Numbered from the stretch's first letter, positions 23,838 through 32,400 are shown. The stretch: 39,926 bases of DNA from Muribaculaceae bacterium (GCA_910573745.1 CAJSYI010000024.1:1-39926), one strand, 5' to 3'. A program made the numbers and translations. Notes: generated by a model not told the origin, from the sequence alone.

Positions 23838-24560
23838 ATGAGGATTGCCATCATCGGTGGCGGCAACGTTGCGACGCATCTTTATCGAGCCTTTTCGGTT
23901 TCTAATGAATGCGATATGTGTTTGATGGTATCTTCCCGGACTCTTGAGGGACTGCCGGAGGATGCAGACATATATCTGATTGCGGTTTCTGATAGTGCGG
24001 TATCGGAGGTTGCCGGCCGCATTCCTTTGGTCGAAGGAATAGTGGCTCACACTTCCGGTTCTGTGGGCATAGAGGCAATCGGCAATCGGCACTGTAACAA
24101 AGGGGTGTTTTATCCGCTGCAGACTTTCACCAAGGACTCGGCACTCGATTATGCTGACGTTCCGGTATTTGTAGAAGGCAGCGACGGAGCTGTGGCAGAG
24201 ATTCTTGTAAAGGCAGCGTCGGTGTTTTCAGATCATGTGCTTGAGGCGGATTCCGGATTGCGTCGCCGGTTGCATGTCGCTGCCGTGTTTGCATGCAATT
24301 TCACCAACCGTCTTTTCGGTATCGCAGAAGGCATAATGGGGGATGCCGGGTTGGATTTCAGGTTGTTGCTGCCGTTGATTCGCCAGAGCATAGCGAAGTT
24401 GGAGACCATGTCCCCTGCGGAGGCTCAGACCGGCCCTGCAGTTAGAGGAGATTTGGACGTGTGTCGCAAGCATCTTGAAATGCTTAAGTCAAAACCGGAA
24501 CTATGTGAAATCTATGGGCTGCTTTCCGATTCTATTTACAAGACAAGACATAAAGAATGA
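23838..24560 (+). CDS. DUF2520 Rossmann-fold protein (ProC-like)
   Basis: 240 residues. The N-terminus IAIIGGGNVATHLYRAF is a dinucleotide-binding motif, followed by IYLIAVSDSAVSEVAG and VAHTSGSVGIEAI. The C-terminal half is the all-helical DUF2520 domain (FYPLQTFTKD, HVAAVFACNFTNRLFGIAEGIM, GPAVRGDLDVCRKHLEML). The architecture resembles pyrroline-5-carboxylate reductase and 6-phosphogluconate dehydrogenase-like oxidoreductases, but the substrate is unknown. It overlaps kdsC by 4 bp and is first of a DUF2520-kdsC-maf unit. It has no obvious promoter of its own. Confidence 0.88.
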   Translation: MRIAIIGGGNVATHLYRAFSVSNECDMCLMVSSRTLEGLPEDADIYLIAVSDSAVSEVAGRIPLVEGIVAHTSGSVGIEAIGNRHCNKGVFYPLQTFTKDSALDYADVPVFVEGSDGAVAEILVKAASVFSDHVLEADSGLRRRLHVAAVFACNFTNRLFGIAEGIMGDAGLDFRLLLPLIRQSIAKLETMSPAEAQTGPAVRGDLDVCRKHLEMLKSKPELCEIYGLLSDSIYKTRHKE

Positions 24561-25081
24561 GTGCGATAGACTATGATCTCAAGAAAATAAAGGCATTTGC
24601 TTTTGATGTAGACGGTGTGCTTTCACCGTCCACAATACCTCTTTCGTCTGAAGGCGAACCTCTAAGGATGGTCAACATCAAGGACGGATATGCCCTTCAG
24701 CTTGCGGTGAAATACGGTTATGAAATAGCCATTATAACCGGAGGGACTTCTTTGGCGGTCAAGACACGTTATGAAGGACTTGGCATAACCAACATTTTCC
24801 AAGGTTCTGCAAAGAAACTTCCCGTATTGACGGCTTGGATGGAGTCGAAAGGGCTTGAGCCGGATGAAGTGGCCTATATGGGCGATGACATACCAGATCT
24901 TCAGGCTATGCGCCATATCGGATTGCCGTGTGCGCCGCACGACGCGTGTACGGAGGCGAAGCAGACCGCAATATACGTTTCTCCGTTCGGTGGAGGTTAT
25001 GGCTGTGGACGTGATTTGATCGAGCAGGTGATGAAAGCCCAGGGCGTATGGATGAGCGATGCCAGGGCTTTCGGATGGTAG
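24557..25081 (+). CDS. kdsC: KdsC-like HAD phosphatase
   Basis: A 174-residue member of the haloacid dehalogenase superfamily, type C0, without a cap domain. The nucleophile motif is FAFDVDGVLSPSTI (DxD), motif II is IITGG, the lysine is in GSAKK and motif IV is YMGDDIPDLQAM. KdsC removes phosphate from 3-deoxy-D-manno-octulosonate 8-phosphate during Kdo synthesis for lipid A-core. The family also contains related sugar phosphatases, so exact specificity is inferred. Start ATG overlaps the DUF2520 stop as ATGA. Confidence 0.88.
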   Translation: MSAIDYDLKKIKAFAFDVDGVLSPSTIPLSSEGEPLRMVNIKDGYALQLAVKYGYEIAIITGGTSLAVKTRYEGLGITNIFQGSAKKLPVLTAWMESKGLEPDEVAYMGDDIPDLQAMRHIGLPCAPHDACTEAKQTAIYVSPFGGGYGCGRDLIEQVMKAQGVWMSDARAFGW

Positions 25082-25143
25082 CTGTCTGGTGGCCGGTCTG
25101 TAGGCGTCAATGATTCAAACACACTTTAATTGAATACTGATAA

Positions 25144-25725
25144 ATGCTTGAAAACCTAAGGAAATACAATATACTGCTTGCCAGTAAGTCGCCGCGTCGC
25201 CGTGAACTTCTTGGCCAGCTCCGCATTCCGTTCAAGGTAGTTACTTTAGGTATGATTCCCGAGAACTATCCGGAGGAACTTCCGGCCATTGAAGTGGCAC
25301 AGTATCTTTCAGGAATAAAGGCCGATGCCTATAAAGACATAATCGGGGAAGATGAACTTCTCATTGCAGCCGACACGGTGGTGGTGCTTGACGGGAAGGT
25401 ATACGGGAAGCCTGAAGACGGAGCGGATGCCGTAAGGATGCTCCGCGAACTTTCGGGACGTGTGCATCAGGTGGCTACCGGGGTGACGATTGCGGCAAAA
25501 GATAAACGGACATCGTTCACTACGGTAACCGACGTTAAGTTTGCCGATTTGACCGAAGGCGACATCCGTTATTATGTGGACAATTACGCTCCATTGGATA
25601 AGGCAGGTGCGTATGGCATCCAGGAATGGATAGGGTGTGTTGCCGTAGAGTCAATAAACGGAAGCTATTATAACGTGATGGGGCTTCCTGTACACCGGCT
25701 CTATCAGGAACTGCGGCTCTTCTGA
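25144..25725 (+). CDS. maf: Maf-family nucleoside triphosphate pyrophosphatase
   Basis: Maf enzymes hydrolyse dTTP, UTP and modified pyrimidine nucleotides to monophosphates, probably as house-cleaning. The 193-residue protein begins with ILLASKSPRRRELLGQL, then has LIAADTVVVLDGKVYGKP, the arginine/threonine segment SGRVHQVATGVTI and DKAGAYGIQEWIG. These fit the dTTP/UTP (YhdE-like) subgroup. It lies 62 bp after kdsC. Its stop is only 2 bp from that of the convergent thioredoxin-like gene, with no terminator between. Confidence 0.93.
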   Translation: MLENLRKYNILLASKSPRRRELLGQLRIPFKVVTLGMIPENYPEELPAIEVAQYLSGIKADAYKDIIGEDELLIAADTVVVLDGKVYGKPEDGADAVRMLRELSGRVHQVATGVTIAAKDKRTSFTTVTDVKFADLTEGDIRYYVDNYAPLDKAGAYGIQEWIGCVAVESINGSYYNVMGLPVHRLYQELRLF

Positions 25726-25727
25726 TT

Positions 25728-26198
25728 TTATTGCAGCAGTTGGTTCACCGCTGCGTTGAAGTCTTCCTTTCCTATGAATCCTTGCGTACGGTTCAGTTCT
25801 TTTCCTGAAGCGTCGAAATAGATTACGGTCGGTATTGCCTCAATCCCGTATTTTTCTGCAAGTTTAGGGAAAGAATCCACGTCCACTGTCAGGAAGTCAA
25901 CTTTTCCTGCATAGTTTGCCGCCGTCTCGTGGAATATCGGTTTGAACTGCCTGCACGGGCCGCACCAGGCGGCTGAGAAGTCAACTATCAGGGGAAGGCC
26001 GGCTTCTGATCTGAATCCGGCCTTTAGGATGGCTTCTTCATCGATGTTGGCGGCAGGCATTGCGTCTGCCTTATTGTTGTCATTTCTGACAATGGGGTTC
26101 TTGTCGGCTGGATGGCCGTTTTTTTCTTTTTGGTTGTTGACACAGGCTCCAAAGAGCATAAGCGACGCGAATGCGGAGCATATTATTGCCTTGTTCAT
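25728..26198 (-). CDS. Thioredoxin-like lipoprotein
   Basis: 156 residues. A lipoprotein signal ends at LMLFGAC (lipobox FGAC, lipidated Cys near residue 19), followed by a charged linker and a thioredoxin fold from about residue 60. The redox motif is FSAAWCGPCRQFKP (CGPC, standard thioredoxin). The cis-proline is in IEAIPTVIYF. It should be a membrane-tethered periplasmic thiol-disulphide enzyme; direction (reductase or oxidase) is not clear, though CGPC favours reduction. It lies 78 bp downstream of pfp behind a hairpin, and no separate promoter is evident. Confidence 0.9.
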   Translation of the reverse strand: MNKAIICSAFASLMLFGACVNNQKEKNGHPADKNPIVRNDNNKADAMPAANIDEEAILKAGFRSEAGLPLIVDFSAAWCGPCRQFKPIFHETAANYAGKVDFLTVDVDSFPKLAEKYGIEAIPTVIYFDASGKELNRTQGFIGKEDFNAAVNQLLQ

Positions 26199-26229
26199 AT
26201 CATTATGTTTTTTCTCAGAATAAACAAAT

Positions 26230-26262
26230 GGTCTGCGCCTTAGGTTTGGAAAGACGCAGACC
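26230..26262 (-). terminator. Hairpin between pfp and the thioredoxin-like gene
   Basis: GGTCTGCG (26230-26237) and CGCAGACC (26255-26262) form an 8-bp stem just after the pfp stop codon. On the minus strand the next bases are ATTTGTTTATT, so termination is probably partial. Confidence 0.5.
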
Positions 26263-26276
26263 GCGATGTAAGCATA

Positions 26277-27932
26277 TCAGATTTCTTTGCCGTGTTCGAG
26301 AAGCAGGGTCATTGACGGACGGTCGCATATTTCCGGAGGGCCGAAATACTGAATTGGGCCTGGATACTGATAGAGTGTGTTGAGGGCGATGGTCTCGCGC
26401 ATCGAGGCAAATTTCAGGTAGGGGCGTCCGTTCAGGTTGACCAATGCCTTTTTTATCACAGGCTTTTCCTGCCCCTTGCGGCGTTCCATATTCATCATCA
26501 TGGTGATTGGTATTCCACCTGCGATCCAGTTCTCTGACTTGTCGGTGAGGTTGCGCACGGAGCTCATGTATCCCGTCAGCCCTGAATGTATGAGCATGGC
26601 GGCATTGTAGCCGAGTGCGTAGGTATAGTCGGCGTCGAAGTTGGTCGGGTCGGCGCAACGGCCTTCATATCCGAAGAAATGGTGCTGGGCTGCGAACTTT
26701 CCGCTGTATTCCCCCTCTTCGGCCATCTCTTCAAGACGTTTTGCCACCATCTCGGAAATCAGGCTCTCCGTCTCGATAAGAGAAACCTGCACGTTGCCGT
26801 GGCTGTCCCTGTCAAGGCTGAGCTGTAGCGCGATGTGCTTCGGAAGGCTCTTGAAAAGCTCTGCGTTAGGGCCGGTGAGATGCGCGTGGATCGCACGGAG
26901 CTTGTCGAGTTCCTCCAGACCCTCGATTTCCGAAGCGTATTCCACAAGAATCTCGTTGAGTTCCGAAATCAGCTTTTTCATAGAGGGTATAAACTCGATA
27001 AGACCTTCCGGCACGAGCACGGTGCCGAAATTCCATCCGAGCTTTGCACGCTCCGAAATCACGTAGCATATCTGGCTCACGATGTTGTCGAGAGTCATAC
27101 GCTTGGCCTGCACCTCTTCGGAGATGATGCATACGTTAGGCTGCACTTCAAGTGCGCATTCGAGCGCTATGTGGGATGCCGAACGTCCCATAAGTTTTAT
27201 GAAGTGGTAGTATTTCTTTGCGGAGTTGCAGTCACGCTGGATGTTGCCGATCACCTCGGAATACACCTTGCATGCCGTGTCAAATCCGAAAGAGGTCTCG
27301 ATCCACTCGTTCTTGAGGTCGCCGTCGATTGTTTTCGGAACGCCTATCACCTGTATGTCCGCTCCGTTGGCCTTGTAGTATTCCGCAAGCACGGCGGCGT
27401 TGGTGTTTGAATCGTCTCCGCCGATAATGACGAGAGCCTTTATGTTCAGCTCTTCGAGTATTTTGAGTCCTGCATCGAACTGGTCGGGATATTCAAGTTT
27501 TGTGCGTCCGGAGCCAATTATGTCGAAGCCGCCGGTATTGCGGTATTCCTTTATGTATCCTGCGGTCAGTTCCATGTACTGATGGTTGATGAATCCGGCA
27601 GGGCCCATAAGGAAGCCGTATAGACGGCATTCTTTGTTGAGGGACTTGATGCCGTCGAATATCCCGCTCACCACGTTGTGGCCGCCCGGGGCCTGTCCTC
27701 CGGAAAGGATTATCCCTACGTTGAACGGCTCCTCGACCCGTTCCGGGTTTTCGTCGCGCTCGAATTCCACTACTGGAAGCCCGTAAGTGTTGGGAAACAG
27801 TGCCTTGATTTGGTCTTGGTCGTCCACCGATTGCGTGGGCTCTCCTATTTTTATTTTCACCGGGCCTTGCAGCGTGGCAGGGAGCTTCGGCTGGTACTCA
27901 GCCCTGACTCTTTGGAATGCGCTTTTTTTCAT
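26277..27932 (-). CDS. pfp: Diphosphate-fructose-6-phosphate 1-phosphotransferase
   Basis: A reversible phosphofructokinase that uses pyrophosphate instead of ATP. The 551-residue protein belongs to the long PPi-PFK group. It has the PPi-binding ILSGGQAPGGHN, GGDDSNTNAAVLAEY (the second Asp of GGDD marks PPi use; ATP enzymes have GGDG), VIGVPKTIDGDLKN with the catalytic aspartate and Lys, and MGRSASHIALECAL. Pyrophosphate-linked glycolysis spares ATP and is common in anaerobic Bacteroidota. The gene has its own divergent promoter facing away from the TraB/GumN gene. Confidence 0.95.
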   Translation of the reverse strand: MKKSAFQRVRAEYQPKLPATLQGPVKIKIGEPTQSVDDQDQIKALFPNTYGLPVVEFERDENPERVEEPFNVGIILSGGQAPGGHNVVSGIFDGIKSLNKECRLYGFLMGPAGFINHQYMELTAGYIKEYRNTGGFDIIGSGRTKLEYPDQFDAGLKILEELNIKALVIIGGDDSNTNAAVLAEYYKANGADIQVIGVPKTIDGDLKNEWIETSFGFDTACKVYSEVIGNIQRDCNSAKKYYHFIKLMGRSASHIALECALEVQPNVCIISEEVQAKRMTLDNIVSQICYVISERAKLGWNFGTVLVPEGLIEFIPSMKKLISELNEILVEYASEIEGLEELDKLRAIHAHLTGPNAELFKSLPKHIALQLSLDRDSHGNVQVSLIETESLISEMVAKRLEEMAEEGEYSGKFAAQHHFFGYEGRCADPTNFDADYTYALGYNAAMLIHSGLTGYMSSVRNLTDKSENWIAGGIPITMMMNMERRKGQEKPVIKKALVNLNGRPYLKFASMRETIALNTLYQYPGPIQYFGPPEICDRPSMTLLLEHGKEI

Positions 27933-28023
27933 TATCTTGATTTTTTACCTTAAGTTTTCCTGAACGCATTGTCGGCAGAGCCGATTGTCGCGTCTTTTAC
28001 CTGTATGATGTGTTTTCGGGTTG

Positions 28024-28055
28024 CAAAGGTAGCCATTTTCGACCTAATACACAAC
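28024..28055 (-). promoter_or_regulatory. Promoter of pfp
   Basis: On the minus strand, TACCTTTG (complement of 28024-28031) lies 20 bp after GTTG (complement of 28052-28055), one mismatch from TTTG. The leader would be about 85 nt. Confidence 0.65.
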
Positions 28056-28137
28056 TTATATTGTTAGAACGCCTGAAGCGTGGATATTCTTTGAAATAAT
28101 CAGGTCTGGATTGTAGTTTTTTCTCAATGTTTTTGTC

Positions 28138-28145
28138 TAATTTTG
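28138..28145 (+). promoter_or_regulatory. Likely -7 element for the TraB/GumN gene
   Basis: TAATTTTG matches the consensus exactly, 29 bp before the ATG. Several T-runs lie upstream, but no TTTG sits at the ideal distance. Confidence 0.55.
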
Positions 28146-28174
28146 TGAATCCAAAAAACTAAACATATTTTCAG

Positions 28175-29056
28175 ATGAAAAAGACGTTTTTTACGGTTGC
28201 GGTTGCAATCGTATGCGCTGTGGCCGCTCAGGCGCAAGTGTTCTACAAGGTTTCCGGCAACGGACTTCAGAAGCCTTCCTACATCTTCGGCACGCATCAT
28301 CTTGCACCGTTGAGCATGCTCGACTCCATCCCTTCGGCTAAGGCCGCTTTGGATGAAACCGAACGAGCGGTCGGCGAGGTTGATATGACCGGAGGGCAGA
28401 TGCAGCTTGCGGCAGCTATGCAGCCATATATGATGGCCCCAGCAGATTCGACGCTTCGCGACCTGATAGCCCCAGATGATTACGAGAGGGTTTCCAAGGT
28501 GTTCGGAAAGTATGCCCCGATGCCGGGAATGACGCTCGATATGGTAAGCGGGATGCGTCCGATGGTTGCCACAAGCATGGTCTCCATAGGAATCATGGCA
28601 AAAGAGCTTCCTTGCTTCAACCCCCAGGAACAGCTCGACACTTATTTCCAGACTACGGCAAAAGGCGCAGGCAAAGAAGTGGTGGGGCTGGAGACTGCCG
28701 ACGAACAGGCCAGGCTGCTTTACACGACCACGCCTTTGTCCAAACAGGCGGCCGACCTTGTGGATATGCTCGACAACACCGGCAAGATTGTGGAGATGTC
28801 GAAGAAACTGAACGACAGCTATTTCAGGCAGGACGTGGAGGGGCTTCTGCGTTTGACTGAGGATGATGACAGTGATCCCCGTTTTATGGAGGCGCTTTTG
28901 GACAAGAGAAATGCCGCATGGATTGAAAAGCTGCCGGATATAATGAACCAAGGTTCCAGTTTCATTGCGGTCGGCGCCCTTCATCTTCCCGGAGAGAAAG
29001 GAGTCGTTGAAGGTCTGCGTCGTCTTGGCTACACGATAGAACCGGTATGGAAATAG
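28175..29056 (+). CDS. TraB/GumN family secreted protein
   Basis: 293 residues with a signal peptide (about 1-20, cleavage near VAAQA-QV). The family marks are YIFGTHHLAPL near the N-terminus (GxH motif), VVGLETADEQ, a paired helical region, RNAAWIEKLPDIM and the C-terminal SFIAVGALHLPGEKGVVEGLRRLGY. These motifs recall the Tiki/TraB metal-dependent protease-like fold, in which the two GxH motifs and a glutamate bind metal. The function of bacterial periplasmic members is largely unknown. It is a single gene with its own promoter; no clear terminator is seen downstream. Confidence 0.9.
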   Translation: MKKTFFTVAVAIVCAVAAQAQVFYKVSGNGLQKPSYIFGTHHLAPLSMLDSIPSAKAALDETERAVGEVDMTGGQMQLAAAMQPYMMAPADSTLRDLIAPDDYERVSKVFGKYAPMPGMTLDMVSGMRPMVATSMVSIGIMAKELPCFNPQEQLDTYFQTTAKGAGKEVVGLETADEQARLLYTTTPLSKQAADLVDMLDNTGKIVEMSKKLNDSYFRQDVEGLLRLTEDDDSDPRFMEALLDKRNAAWIEKLPDIMNQGSSFIAVGALHLPGEKGVVEGLRRLGYTIEPVWK

Positions 29057-29150
29057 GCTTTGTGTGAATAAGGAAAGCAAAACCTATAAACATACATTTT
29101 TGTCCATATAGAATGCGTTAAGTATAAATTCTAAATTTTTTGTTTATATT

Positions 29151-29184
29151 TTTGTTGTAGTTTAAGTTTTTATGGCTATCTTTG
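29151..29184 (+). promoter_or_regulatory. Promoter of tnaA
   Basis: TATCTTTG at 29177-29184 matches TAnnTTTG. TTTG at 29151-29154 gives a 22-bp spacer, and the overlapping GTTG at 29154-29157 gives 19. The leader (about 70 nt) has a hairpin AAACGGG/CCCGTTT near 29192-29212. It encodes no Trp-containing leader peptide of the E. coli tnaC type that I can see. Confidence 0.65.
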
Positions 29185-29257
29185 TGGCCGAAAACGGGCG
29201 GCAGGCCCGTTTGCAGACAATCAACAATAATCATAATAAAAAACAGAATAAAGCATT

Positions 29258-30634
29258 ATGGAACTCCCGTTCTCAGAATCCTGGAAAATCAAAATGGTTG
29301 AGCCTATCCGTAAAAGCACGCGTGAAGAGCGCGAGCAATGGCTCAAAGAGGCTAACTACAACGTTTTCATGCTGAAATCGGAGCAGGTCTACATCGACTG
29401 CATCACCGATTCGGGTACAGGCGCGATGAGCGACCGTCAGTGGGCCGCTATGATGACCGGCGACGAGGCTTATGCAGGCGCGCGCTCTTTCTTCGAGCTT
29501 AAGGACACCATCACCAGAATCACCGGTTTCGACTATGTGATTCCGACCCACCAGGGACGTGCTGCCGAGAATGTGCTTTTCTCACATCTCGTGAAGCCGG
29601 GCGACATCGTTCCGGGCAACTCGCATTTCGACACCACTAAGGGACACATCGAAAGCCGCAAGGCATTTGCCGTGGACTGCACTGTGGACGAGGCCAAGAA
29701 CACGCAGCTTGAGGTGCCTTTCAAAGGCAATGTGGATCCCAAGAAGCTTGAGGCCTGCCTTGCTGAGAACGCCGACAAGATCCCGTTCATCATCGTTACC
29801 ATCACCAACAACACAGCCGGCGGTCAGCCTGTGAGCATGGCCAACCTCGCTGAGGTGCGCAAAATCGCTGACAAGTACAACAAGCGCGTGATTTTCGACT
29901 CCGCACGTTTTGCCGAGAACGCATATTTCATCAAGACCCGTGAAGAAGGCTATGCCGACAAGACCATCAAGGAAATCTGCCGCGAGATGTTCGCTTTTGC
30001 CGACGGCATGACGATGTCGGCCAAGAAGGACGGCCTCGTGAATATGGGCGGTTTCATCGCTACCCGTTGGGAGGACTGGTATGAAGGCGCAAAGAAATTC
30101 TGCATTCCTTTCGAAGGCTTCCTTACTTACGGCGGTATGAACGGCCGCGATATGGCAGCTCTTGCCGTAGGTCTTGACGAGAATACCGAGTTCGATATGC
30201 TTGAGACCCGCATCAAGCAGGTTGAATATCTTGCCAAGAAGCTCGATGAGTACGGCATCCCTTATCAGCGTCCCGTTGGCGGCCATGCCGTCTTCATCGA
30301 TGCAGACAAGGTGCTCGACCGCATTCCTAAGGAGGAATTCCCTGCCCAGACGCTCACTGTGGAGCTTTATCGTGAAGCCGGCGTGCGTGGCTGCGAAATC
30401 GGCTACATCCTTGCCGACCGTGATCCCGTAACCCGTGAGAACCGTTTCGGCGGAAACGACTTCCTGCGTCTCTGCATCTGCCGCCGCACTTACACCAACA
30501 ACCATATGGATGTGATTGCCGCTGCGCTCAAGAACGTGTATGACCGTCGTCATGAAATCACCCGTGGCGTGAAGATCGTATGGGAAACCGAACTTATGCG
30601 CCACTTCACAGTGAAGCTCGAACCGCTCGGATAA
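29258..30634 (+). CDS. tnaA: Tryptophanase
   Basis: A PLP-dependent beta-eliminating lyase that splits L-tryptophan into indole, pyruvate and ammonia. 458 residues, full length. Blocks include DSGTGAMSDRQW, PTHQGRAAENVLF, DSARFAENAYFIK and the PLP lysine in MSAKKDGLVNMGG. Two positions separate it from its paralogue tyrosine phenol-lyase: the aspartate in HFDTTKGH (Thr in the phenol-lyase) and the histidine in LMRHFTVKL (Phe in the phenol-lyase), both here of the tryptophanase kind. The assignment rests on my memory of the E. coli and Citrobacter sequences. No tnaB-type permease follows. It has its own promoter and terminator. Confidence 0.93.
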   Translation: MELPFSESWKIKMVEPIRKSTREEREQWLKEANYNVFMLKSEQVYIDCITDSGTGAMSDRQWAAMMTGDEAYAGARSFFELKDTITRITGFDYVIPTHQGRAAENVLFSHLVKPGDIVPGNSHFDTTKGHIESRKAFAVDCTVDEAKNTQLEVPFKGNVDPKKLEACLAENADKIPFIIVTITNNTAGGQPVSMANLAEVRKIADKYNKRVIFDSARFAENAYFIKTREEGYADKTIKEICREMFAFADGMTMSAKKDGLVNMGGFIATRWEDWYEGAKKFCIPFEGFLTYGGMNGRDMAALAVGLDENTEFDMLETRIKQVEYLAKKLDEYGIPYQRPVGGHAVFIDADKVLDRIPKEEFPAQTLTVELYREAGVRGCEIGYILADRDPVTRENRFGGNDFLRLCICRRTYTNNHMDVIAAALKNVYDRRHEITRGVKIVWETELMRHFTVKLEPLG

Positions 30635-30681
30635 AAAGTCTTTGCCTGAGATGTAACACAATCTGGGCATACCCGTTTATA

Positions 30682-30727
30682 AGATGTCGGCACTGGCTTC
30701 ACAGTCGGTTCCGGCATCTGCTCTTTT
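30682..30727 (+). terminator. Terminator after tnaA
   Basis: AGATGTCGG (30682-30690) pairs with CCGGCATCT (30711-30719, one G-U pair), with an inner ACTG/CAGT helix, followed by GCTCTTTT. Confidence 0.75.
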
Positions 30728-30771
30728 ATACTTGGGCAATCTCTGAAAACAACAAAACTAAAACAACAATT

Positions 30772-31566
30772 ATGAAAACAAAAATCCTTTCGTTGGCGTC
30801 ATTGACGTTTGCTTCGTCGCTCTCATTCGGTGCGACGTCATGTCTTACGGGCAACAAAACCATTGAGGCTTCACAGACGCTCACAAGCCGCAACTATGTA
30901 GTAAGTCCTTTCACGGGAGTGGACTGTTCATCGGTGGTGGACATCAAGATCCGGCAAGGAAGCAGCCAGTCGGTGGTGCTTGAGGCCCCCACCAATTACA
31001 TAGACTACTTCATTGTGTCGGTAAAGAATGGGATTCTTCATGTCGACAGCAAATCCGGTGTCAATTTCAGGAACACGAATGATATAGAGATGACCATCGT
31101 GGTGCCTGAACTTAAGATGGTCAAGACTTCAGGAACCGGAGACATAGACTTGATAGGGAGCTTCCAGACGGGAGACTTCAATGCGAAAACCTCCGGAACC
31201 GGAGATATTGAAGCCAAACAGCTCAGGGCTGCATCTGTTAACCTTGAGAGTTCCGGAACCGGCGACATCAGCATCACCTCGACATCGCATCTCAACCTTG
31301 TATACGCTGAGACCACAGGTACAGGCGACATAACCATTGTAGGCTCGGCTGCCAGAGCCGTCTATAGGGCCTCGGGCACAGGCGATGTGGAAGCCTCCAG
31401 AATGAAGGCAGTGAATGTCGAGGCTGCCGCTTCCGGAACAGGCGACATAGAATGTTATGCGTCAGAGGCATTCTCCGGCTCGGCTTCGGGTGTCGGCGAC
31501 ATAGAGGTGAAAGGAAATCCGGCCACGAGAACGGTTGAAACGAAAAGAATCAAGTTCCGCGATTGA
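30772..31566 (+). CDS. DUF2807 (head GIN domain) secreted beta-helix protein
   Basis: 264 residues with an N-terminal signal. The sequence near residues 20-24 (FGATSC) could be a poor lipobox, so it may be a lipoprotein. Residues of about 45-120 form a beta-rich head. From about residue 120 seven copies of a repeat built on (S/T)GTGDI occur about every 20-25 residues (the last reads SGVGDI), expected to form a right-handed beta-helix. DUF2807 proteins are called putative auto-transporter adhesins, but function is unproven. The chosen ATG (30772) gives a proper signal peptide. FKBP and PH-domain genes follow closely. Confidence 0.88.
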   Translation: MKTKILSLASLTFASSLSFGATSCLTGNKTIEASQTLTSRNYVVSPFTGVDCSSVVDIKIRQGSSQSVVLEAPTNYIDYFIVSVKNGILHVDSKSGVNFRNTNDIEMTIVVPELKMVKTSGTGDIDLIGSFQTGDFNAKTSGTGDIEAKQLRAASVNLESSGTGDISITSTSHLNLVYAETTGTGDITIVGSAARAVYRASGTGDVEASRMKAVNVEAAASGTGDIECYASEAFSGSASGVGDIEVKGNPATRTVETKRIKFRD

Positions 31567-31573
31567 TAAGACA

Positions 31574-31972
31574 ATGGCAAAGCAGGAATACATAGAAAAG
31601 AACCGCCAATGGCTTGCTGAGAAGGCCAAAGAGCCGGGCGTGCAATCCCTTGACAAGGGAATTCTGTACAGAGTGCTTAAGGTCGGCGGCAAGTCCGGGG
31701 CGACTCCCAACAGAGGAAGCGTGGTTACCGCCCATTATGTAGGCAAGACCATAAACGGCAAGACGTTTGATTCCAGCCGGGGAGGGACAGCTCCGGCTTT
31801 CCGGCTGCGCGACTTGATTCCGGGGTGGATCATAGCGTTGCAGCAGATGCATATAGGCGACAAATGGGAAATCTATATACCTACCGAGCAGGGCTATGGA
31901 AAATTCAACCAACCAGGAATCCCTGGCGGTTCGACGTTGATATTCGAGATTGAACTGTTGGGGATAGCCTGA
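31574..31972 (+). CDS. FKBP-type peptidyl-prolyl cis-trans isomerase
   Basis: 132 residues, no signal peptide, so cytoplasmic as predicted. A short helical N-terminus (MAKQEYIEKNRQWLAEKA) precedes one FKBP domain. Its motifs are VTAHYVGKTINGKTFDSS, LIPGWIIALQQMHIGDKWEIYIPTE and GIPGGSTLIFEIELLGI. Conserved pocket residues (Tyr, Phe-Asp, Trp, Ile) are present, so it is likely active. Most Bacteroidota relatives with this helix-plus-FKBP form are exported, so its lack of a signal is worth noting. It lies 7 bp after the DUF2807 gene and shares one base with the next. Confidence 0.92.
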   Translation: MAKQEYIEKNRQWLAEKAKEPGVQSLDKGILYRVLKVGGKSGATPNRGSVVTAHYVGKTINGKTFDSSRGGTAPAFRLRDLIPGWIIALQQMHIGDKWEIYIPTEQGYGKFNQPGIPGGSTLIFEIELLGIA

Positions 31973-32400
31973 TGGCTACGGTGGTTTTCAAATTCAGGAT
32001 TGACTGGTGGATATGGGCGGTGTTGGCTTTCTCCCTTGCCGTTGTGAGTGTGTGCTTCATAGGTCTGCCGTGGTGGCTGACTCTTATCTACGGGGCGGGT
32101 ATAGTGGCATCGTTCGTTATTGCCGTGTTCGGCACCTGGTACGCTATAGATGAAGAGGCGGAAGAAATGATAGTCTATCAGTTCTTCCGCCCTCGTCGTT
32201 ATCCTGTCGGCAAAATCAGAGACGTGAGATTCACCAAAGGCTATCTGTCTGCCCCGGCTCTTTCATCGCACAGAATCTCCATACGGTTTGCCGAACGTTC
32301 CGTTCTCCGCAGCCTTCTTCCGCTTGAAATCTCACCCAGGAATCGCGAAGGATTCGTGTCGCATTTGGTGGACATCAATCCTGACATATCAGTCGCCTGA
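31972..32400 (+). CDS. Two-helix membrane protein with a PH-like domain
   Basis: 142 residues. Two hydrophobic helices (about residues 10-30 and 34-54, WWIWAVLAFSLAVVSVCFI and WLTLIYGAGIVASFVIAVF) are followed by a soluble region: TWYAIDEEAEEMIVYQFFRPRRYPVGKIRDVRF. Its hydrophobic pair, then YxID, then a basic strand is the pattern of bacterial PH-like (bPH/YdbS-type) domains. The role is unknown. It starts on the last base of the FKBP stop (TGATG), so translation is coupled. Its 3' end overlaps that of the MscS channel gene by 12 bp on the opposite strand. Confidence 0.75.
   Translation: MATVVFKFRIDWWIWAVLAFSLAVVSVCFIGLPWWLTLIYGAGIVASFVIAVFGTWYAIDEEAEEMIVYQFFRPRRYPVGKIRDVRFTKGYLSAPALSSHRISIRFAERSVLRSLLPLEISPRNREGFVSHLVDINPDISVA

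Noticed and set aside
29172..29375. 67-codon frame as a tnaC-like leader peptide before tnaA
   Set aside because: Its ATG lies inside the -7 region and the frame runs deep into tnaA; its tryptophan codon lies inside the tnaA coding region.
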